Positions 58,728 to 64,000 of a DNA stretch of 64,000 bases are shown here, piece after piece. Positions within the stretch are counted from its first letter, which is position 1. The number at the start of each line of letters is the position of its first letter. This DNA comes from Erythrobasidium yunnanense (Eukaryota; Basidiomycota; Cystobasidiomycetes; Erythrobasidiales; Erythrobasidiaceae), in the NCBI GenBank assembly GCA_001600175.1, contig BCJC01000002.1:3135111-3199110 (forward strand), read 5' to 3'. A model generated the notes under the pieces. It was not told the DNA's origin and did not search any database. It was given only the letters and a program-made list of their open reading frames with translations. The position numbers and the translations under genes were made by a program.

Positions 58728-61700
58728 ATGAGCGAGCATTTGTTTGAGAAGGTCAGGAAACGGCCAACAGTGCGGTATGGAGCCAGCGCCAATCATGTAC
58801 GGAACAAAGGCCTTGCGCGAGCTAGCGCAGCTGCAACGGGAGGGACTGGAAATGGCCAGCAAAGGCACCAAGACAGCAGCGACGACGAGCTTGAAATTCC
58901 TCTTGAGGAACAGCGTATAATGCCGGTAGCTACGAAGAGATCCATCTCTGGGTCGCGCAATCAAGCTGGTCAATCGACAAGGAGCACGGTGAAAGACGTT
59001 CAGCAACATGCACCTCGAGAACCGGCGAAAACAGCATCCAGTCAGATCACAACTCCAGCTGCAGAAACATGTAGTCATCCAAGTAGCTCCTCTCTGCTTC
59101 AGAATGGCAAGGCAATCAACGCGTCGACGCCCGTCAAGCTCATACCGGAAGTCGTCGTATACAAGCGCGCACCACTTCCTACGCCCTCCTTATACATCAG
59201 GAAGCGCAGAAGAGTCATTGAGCAGTCTGAGACCGAGGAAGAAGAGGAGGACAACGATGATACCGATTCGCCAGCTCACTCGCCAGAGAGACGCGCTGAA
59301 GCAGATGTGCCGTCTCCATTGAAGAGAAGAGCTCTACATCATGCAAGTCCTGAGACGAAGAGAGCACCGTCTTCGTCTCCGCTGAGGGTTATGCAAGAAA
59401 CGCCGCGCCCGCTTAAAGAGGAACCATCCTTCCCTTCATTAGCCATCAAGTCACCTTCGCCTGAGAGAGTCTTCCCTCCTGTAATCCCGGATGCCGTCCC
59501 GGAGAAGCAGGAGCGCGATCCCTTCGACGATGCTTTCGAAGATCTACTAGGTCCCGAAAGTCAGAAAGAAGTCAGGCCTGATATAAGACCAAAGAGACCC
59601 AGTCTACGGCAGCAGATGAGTGCTCGCAGTGATGGCGAGTCTTCTAGCCGCTTCTCCTGTGAGCTCACTTGGTGACTGCACGTTAATCAGAACTGACCAG
59701 AAACATGTGCAGCTCCTCAAGCTTCACCACATCATAGTCCAACGTCGTCGCGGACGCGCACCATATCGGATGCCCCATCGCCGTCCAAGCTGAATCGCGG
59801 CGCAGGTGTTTCACCGGCAAGATCGCTCAAGGGTACTCAATCTGCGCCCGATGTGCTTGCGCAGCCCAACGACGTCTTTGTAACTACCTCAACCGCCATA
59901 AGTGTCCAACACGAAGAACCCGCTCGCGCACCTAGTCCAGCTGGAAAGGCAGTGAGGAAGACCTATGCGGAGATGCGAACGATTCGGCAAGAGCTGGACA
60001 TAACAGAATCACTGGCCTTTCCAGCCGATGCATCAATTGCAGATAATGCCGCGACTGCGAGTTCATCTATAGCCCGCGTGCAGGTTGTCGAGTCGTATGC
60101 AGACCTTAAGCGGCGTCTCGGAGCCTCCACCTCTTCAACGAGTGAGGGAGGAGATATGGATGCAGATGTTAGCCAAGAGCTCGAAGAAGACTTATCAGAG
60201 TCTCAGATCGATCTGGCGAGTATAAATCAGCTGCGCTCAGCTGGCGAAAACCGCAGGTTCGCAGATGAAATGGACTACTTGCTTGAGGGTTTAAGAGATG
60301 GGCAAGGGATCAGTATACAGAGATCAAGGTGAGCTATCGTCTACCCCTCACTATTTGCCGTAACTTACACAAGACTTTTCAGCGCGATCGAGATCATCAA
60401 GAAGCTCGGTGATGCAGACTTTCTGCGAAAGCTGAAAGCATGCGACTACGTCGAGACCGTGTACGACTGCCTTCGAGCCGTCAAAGCTGGCGAAGGTGAC
60501 CGGGTGCGTTCGCATTCTTTAACGAAAAAACCGTTGGCTAATAGCTTACGACTTCTCTCGCTTTCAGATACTCGATACATGTCTAGCGATATACATCTCC
60601 TACCTTAGTGACGACCGACGGAGCGCATCTATCATTCTACGGAAACATGTGCCAGAAGGCAGTAAGCCGGACTGTATGACCATGCTCGCCAACATCCTGG
60701 GATGCGACTGGGTCGTGCAAGACTTGCAGAGCCCGAAAGGCCTGTCGAAGATCGAAAAGCGCCTACTAGGGAGCATCAACCTTCCGACCAGTGCCGATGA
60801 AGAGCCAGAGACCGTTTCTAACGTAAGCTGATATGCTTTCACAGTTTGTCTCTCGCTTCCGCTAACAGTTGTCGCAGGCTTCTGTCCGGGGGCTCATCTT
60901 TCAAGCCATCCTCAAGATCTGCAGCTACAGCTTCACTGGTCCTCTTAGCCCCTTCAACCTCATCTGCAATACATCTCTCCTCTCACATCTGGCCAGCACA
61001 CTTTGCGACATCCTCCCATGGACATATGATCTTCCTTTACAAGATGCGCCGGACATCGAAAAAGCACTACAAATCCTGGAAATAATAGTTACTGGCCCGC
61101 AGCAGGCACAAGCCGTCCAATCCCTGGACAAGCATGCAAATTTACTAGGAGGAAAGCTGGTCAATCTACTTGGCGCTTGCCAAGCGGCGGCGTGCGATAC
61201 GGATGCACAGACGGCGTCGATAGGGATCGACCTCCTCCTCACGCTCTTGAAATTCCTCGTCACCATCGCGAACGCATCCCAGGCCTGGCTTTCGACTTTC
61301 ACATCTGCTTCGTCGCCCATCATGCCGGTCCTGTTGCAATGCATACGCGCAAGCCGTGCAACCGCGTCTATGATTCCCGACCCGATCGTGGACTCAGACT
61401 CCCAAACGCCCATCGTAGCAGGCCAGTTCGATCTCCTCTGTCTGCTTATGGGTCTTCTCGAAGCCCTTCTTGAAACGCCAGGGCAATCACGGTCGATTTT
61501 CAGAGACGCTCGTGAGTGATACAATCATGCGTTTAGCATACTCTGCTGACCCCTTGAAATAGGTATTGGAATGAGTTGTATGCAGGATTGCCTGAAAGGC
61601 TGCAGTTGTGATGCAAGGCGTCCAGCTGTAAGCCTGATAGCAGAAGTCTTCGCGAGCTATCATGCAAGCCACGAGCAGCCAGAACAGCAGTTCTTAAGCA

Positions 61701-61915
61701 AGTATTGTGCGCTCATCCTCATATACTCAAGCTTGGACCACGAAGAGACAGTTCAGACTATCCTTACATGTCTCGAAGGCAGTTCGACCGCAGCAGAATC
61801 GTTCAGAGGAATCGTGAACGACTTGCTGGGCGTGCATGCGCAGGCTGGAGATGATGCAGTCACGCTCACACAGCTGAAGCAGCTTGTCGTTCGTTTAGAC
61901 GGCTTCCAACCCTGA
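58728..61915 (+). CDS. WPL1: WAPL/Wpl1 cohesin-release factor
   Basis: Wings-apart-like protein that opens cohesin rings together with Pds5. Starts at ATG 58728 (MSEHLFEKVRKRPTVRYG); frame extension upstream has no ATG. The first ~490 residues are disordered with acidic and Ser/Pro tracts, including TYAEMRTIRQELD. The helical WAPL domain then begins at RFADEMDYLLEGLRDG, with SSAIEIIKKLGDADFLRKL, GLIFQAILKICSYSF, LQILEIIVTGPQQ, CALILIYSSLDHEE and VNDLLGVHAQAGDDAVTLTQ before ending VRLDGFQP. Introns at about 59660-59712, 60330-60381, 60504-60568, 60826-60877 and 61514-61562 all join in frame. The EMDYLLEGL...AIEIIKKL block is characteristic of fungal Wpl1. Confidence 0.9.
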
Positions 61916-62077
61916 TATACGACCTTCAAACGCCCTATAGAGTATGTTGTTGTCATAGTGCTATCTCATGTAGCAATACTATTAGCAGAAGCTGCTGCAC
62001 ATGTCGATTCAGGTCCCTCAAAATAGGGGTCTGCCAAGATCCATCACATCGACTTCTGCACCTCTTACTCCCTGACC

Positions 62078-63142
62078 ATGCCTACAACTATGAAACTCGC
62101 TGTGTTCAGTGCGAAGAGCTATGACCGCAAATTCCTTGATGCTGCTTTGGAAGCGAGCCCGCACTCCTTTTCCTCTCTGTCCATCATCTATCACGACCTC
62201 GCACTTTCAACCGAGACAGTCGCTCTCGTCAAGGATGTGCAAGCAGTCTGCGCGTTCGTCAATGACACGCTCGACGGCCCCGTCCTGGAAGCTCTTCATG
62301 ACGCTGGCGTCCGAGCAGTGTTGCTCCGCTGCGCAGGCTACAACAACGTCGACCTGAAGAAGGCAGAAGAACTTGGAATGTTCGTCGCAAATGTCCCTAG
62401 ATATTCTCCCCAGGCCATCGCAGAGTTCGCTCTGGCGCTCGTCCAGACCTTGAACAGGAATACACATCGAGCTTACAACCGGACGCGCGAAGGGAACTTC
62501 TCATTGGAAGGTCTGCTAGGCAAAACACTGCATGGCAAGACTGTTGGCGTGATAGGAACAGGAGCAATTGGGCTTAGCTTTGCGAGAATCATGAAGGGAA
62601 TGGGATGTAGCGTCTATGCCTATGATCCGTATCAGACGGATGCGTTCAAGGAGTATGGACAATATTTGTCTTTGGAAGAACTTCTCCCCAAATGCGACAT
62701 CATCTCCCTTCATTGTCCTTTGATGGATTCTACGAAACACATCATCAATCACGATACTCTGAAGCAAATGAAGAAGGGCGCCATCCTCGTCAACACATCT
62801 CGGGGCGGTTTGCTCGACACAAAAGCCGTCATTGATTTTCTCAAAAGCAGGCATCTGGGAGGATTAGCGATCGATGTGTATGAGCAGGAGAGCGGACTGT
62901 TCTACGACGATCATTCTGGGCATATCATCGATGATGATGTCTTCAGTCGCTTGATGACCTTCCCTAACGTCCTTGTCACTGGCCATCAAGGCTTCTTCAC
63001 CGAAGAAGCACTGCAAGAGATCGCAGAATGTACCCTGAGGAATCTAGCAGATTTTGCAGAGGGTAAGGAATGTAGGAATTCGTTGGTCAAGAGTAAAGAT
63101 AAGGATAAGGAGAACGATGAGCAGCCTGTCCGTAATGTCTGA
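62078..63142 (+). CDS. D-lactate dehydrogenase/D-2-hydroxyacid dehydrogenase (LdhA type), intronless (354 aa)
   Basis: NAD-dependent D-2-hydroxyacid dehydrogenase that would interconvert pyruvate (or a similar 2-keto acid) and D-lactate. The single uninterrupted frame starts MPTTMKLAVFSAKSYDRKFL. It contains LRCAGYNNVDL, the NAD motif VGVIGTGAIGLSFA, the catalytic Arg region VNTSRGGLLDTKA, the catalytic Glu region LAIDVYEQESGLF and the catalytic His in VTGHQGFFTEEAL. This is the full arrangement of bacterial LdhA enzymes. The Lys/Asp-rich tail (KSKDKDKENDEQ) is an extension. Lack of introns contrasts with nearly all neighbours. Residues alone cannot separate lactate from other 2-hydroxyacids. 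Confidence 0.93.
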   Translation: MPTTMKLAVFSAKSYDRKFLDAALEASPHSFSSLSIIYHDLALSTETVALVKDVQAVCAFVNDTLDGPVLEALHDAGVRAVLLRCAGYNNVDLKKAEELGMFVANVPRYSPQAIAEFALALVQTLNRNTHRAYNRTREGNFSLEGLLGKTLHGKTVGVIGTGAIGLSFARIMKGMGCSVYAYDPYQTDAFKEYGQYLSLEELLPKCDIISLHCPLMDSTKHIINHDTLKQMKKGAILVNTSRGGLLDTKAVIDFLKSRHLGGLAIDVYEQESGLFYDDHSGHIIDDDVFSRLMTFPNVLVTGHQGFFTEEALQEIAECTLRNLADFAEGKECRNSLVKSKDKDKENDEQPVRNV

Positions 63143-63567
63143 TAGAGCCGCTGGCACGTGACGCCAGTCGCGCGTCTTCTGTAGGCGTTAAGCCAGGAAG
63201 TAGAGAGTGTCTGTAGCTGTCTTCTGTGAAACGCTAGCTGTCGTAGCCTGCTCCGAGAAAGTTGATGTACTTCCTGCCTCAGTCTGCATCTGACCAAGCT
63301 TTCTCTTCTCCATCTCGCCGATGGTTCGCGAGTGCCAGTTACGATGAGGGTGCAACTTCTTGCATGCTCCTCTGTGTCTACACACCCCTCGGCTCGGTCT
63401 TCCGCTTCCATGACATCGGCTGCCCTCTTCCCCCGCTGGTGCTGGTTGCAAGGGAACGAGCTGACCAGGCTACGCTGGAATCCTCTAGTGACTGAGAAAT
63501 GAAGCAATCCCTATCGGAGCAGCTTGGCTCTTGACCTTCCACTAACCATCTACCTACCTGGCATAAC
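63143..63567. other. Intergenic region between dehydrogenase and NADPH oxidase genes
   Basis: No gene, RNA or repeat recognised. Confidence 0.5.
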
Positions 63568-64000
63568 ATGACCAGACTGCCGTGGTGGAAGAGGGAACTG
63601 ACTGGACGCAGGCTCGTCTACAATGTCCTCTTCTACGGTGGACATGCTGGTATGTTTGCATACGGATGGTGGAAGCAGGTGTGTCGCAAGTATGGCCTGA
63701 TACGTTCATAAACTGACTGCTTGATTCAGGCCGCCGACCCAAAACTGGCGGGTCTGAACACGCTGGGCTATTCGGTGTGGTCTTCGAGAGGTGCATCTTT
63801 CGTCCACGGTCTTTGATAGATGCTAATGCGTTAGAACCCGCAGGAGCTGGACTCTGTCTCGGTATCGATGGCTTCCTGATCCTGCTGCCAGTGCTTCGCA
63901 ATCTGATTATGGTATGTACAATACGGCGATACTATGTCAACAGCATACTTACGGATCTTATCAGGTCATCCGGCCGCAACTTACATGTTTGCCGAAGTCG
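63568..64000 (+). CDS. NADPH oxidase (NOX family), 5' part, cut by window edge
   Basis: Superoxide-generating NADPH oxidase of the fungal NoxA/NoxB group. Exons 63568-63678, 63730-63790, 63835-63911 and 63965-end join in frame. The N-terminus reads MTRLPWWKRELTGRRLVYNV, then YGGHAGMFAYGWWKQ, LAGLNTLGYSVWSSREPAGA, IDGFLILLPVLRNLIM and VIRPQLTCLPKS. This matches the first two membrane helices of fungal Nox (FGWWKQ..LAxLNTL.YSVWISRGAGL..DG.L.LLPVLRN). The usual ISRGAGL is altered to SSREPAGAGL by the splice I chose, so that acceptor may be slightly off. The heme and FAD/NADPH regions lie beyond the window. Confidence 0.88.

Noticed and set aside
1-64000. tRNA, rRNA, CRISPR arrays, transposons, virus-like elements
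   Set aside because: I looked for B-box-like GGTTCGA stems, regular spaced repeats, terminal repeats and polymerase or transposase motifs and found none that hold up.

Overview
This window is nuclear DNA from a fungus, almost certainly a basidiomycete. Genes are dense and lie on both strands. Most are cut by many 45-70 nt GT-AG introns with CTGAC/CTAAC-like branch points. The gene content is fungal: a SepH/Cdc7-type septation kinase, a C2H2 plus fungal-transcription-factor-domain regulator, a Whi3-like RNA-binding protein, a Ygr125w/Vsb1-like SulP carrier, HIRA, WAPL and a NADPH oxidase. I cannot name the genus. I saw no rRNA, tRNA, CRISPR array, transposon or virus-like element. Coding frames were rebuilt by hand from splice signals; where the exon sums close in frame I give exact exons, elsewhere only spans.

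Layout. 1-510: 3' end of phospholipase D (+). 720-2745: membrane-anchored Rab-like GTPase (-). 2810-7325: large unrecognised membrane protein (-). 7530-8260: small unknown protein (+). 8390-17408: a block of flavin monooxygenase (+), metallo-beta-lactamase-fold hydrolase (-), short-chain dehydrogenase (+) and a C2H2/fungal_trans regulator (+), which looks like a small metabolic cluster. 18048-22418: SulP-STAS-cNMP carrier (+). 23250-28355: CH-kinase-C1 protein (+). 28851-29355: small unknown (-). 29821-35046: 1630-residue coiled-coil protein with 15 WG motifs (+). 35306-35702: Kish/TMEM167 (-), divergent from HIRA at 35986-39406 (+). 39750-43830: tandem pair of vWA proteins (+). 44210-44767: doubtful small gene (-). 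45068-49110: Whi3-like two-RRM protein (+). 49713-50820: glycine-zipper protein (-). 51439-52738: BAR protein (-). 52878-53770: mitochondrial inner membrane peptidase subunit 2 (+). 54115-56723: secreted type-B carboxylesterase (-). 57230-58291: two tiny Met/Gly/Tyr-rich proteins (-). 58728-61915: WAPL (+). 62078-63142: intronless D-2-hydroxyacid dehydrogenase (+). 63568-end: 5' part of a NADPH oxidase (+).

Most of the window is housekeeping: lipid signalling, cytokinesis, chromatin (HIRA and WAPL), vesicle traffic (Kish, BAR, Rab-like) and mitochondrial protein processing. The accessory candidates are the FMO/MBL/SDR/regulator block, the WG-repeat protein (a possible Argonaute-hook protein), the CH-kinase-C1 fusion, the vWA tandem pair and the intronless dehydrogenase. 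The gene models also show unusual splicing: a 10-nt microexon carrying a catalytic serine, a start codon alone on its exon, two GC-AG introns and several candidate introns of only 28-34 nt.
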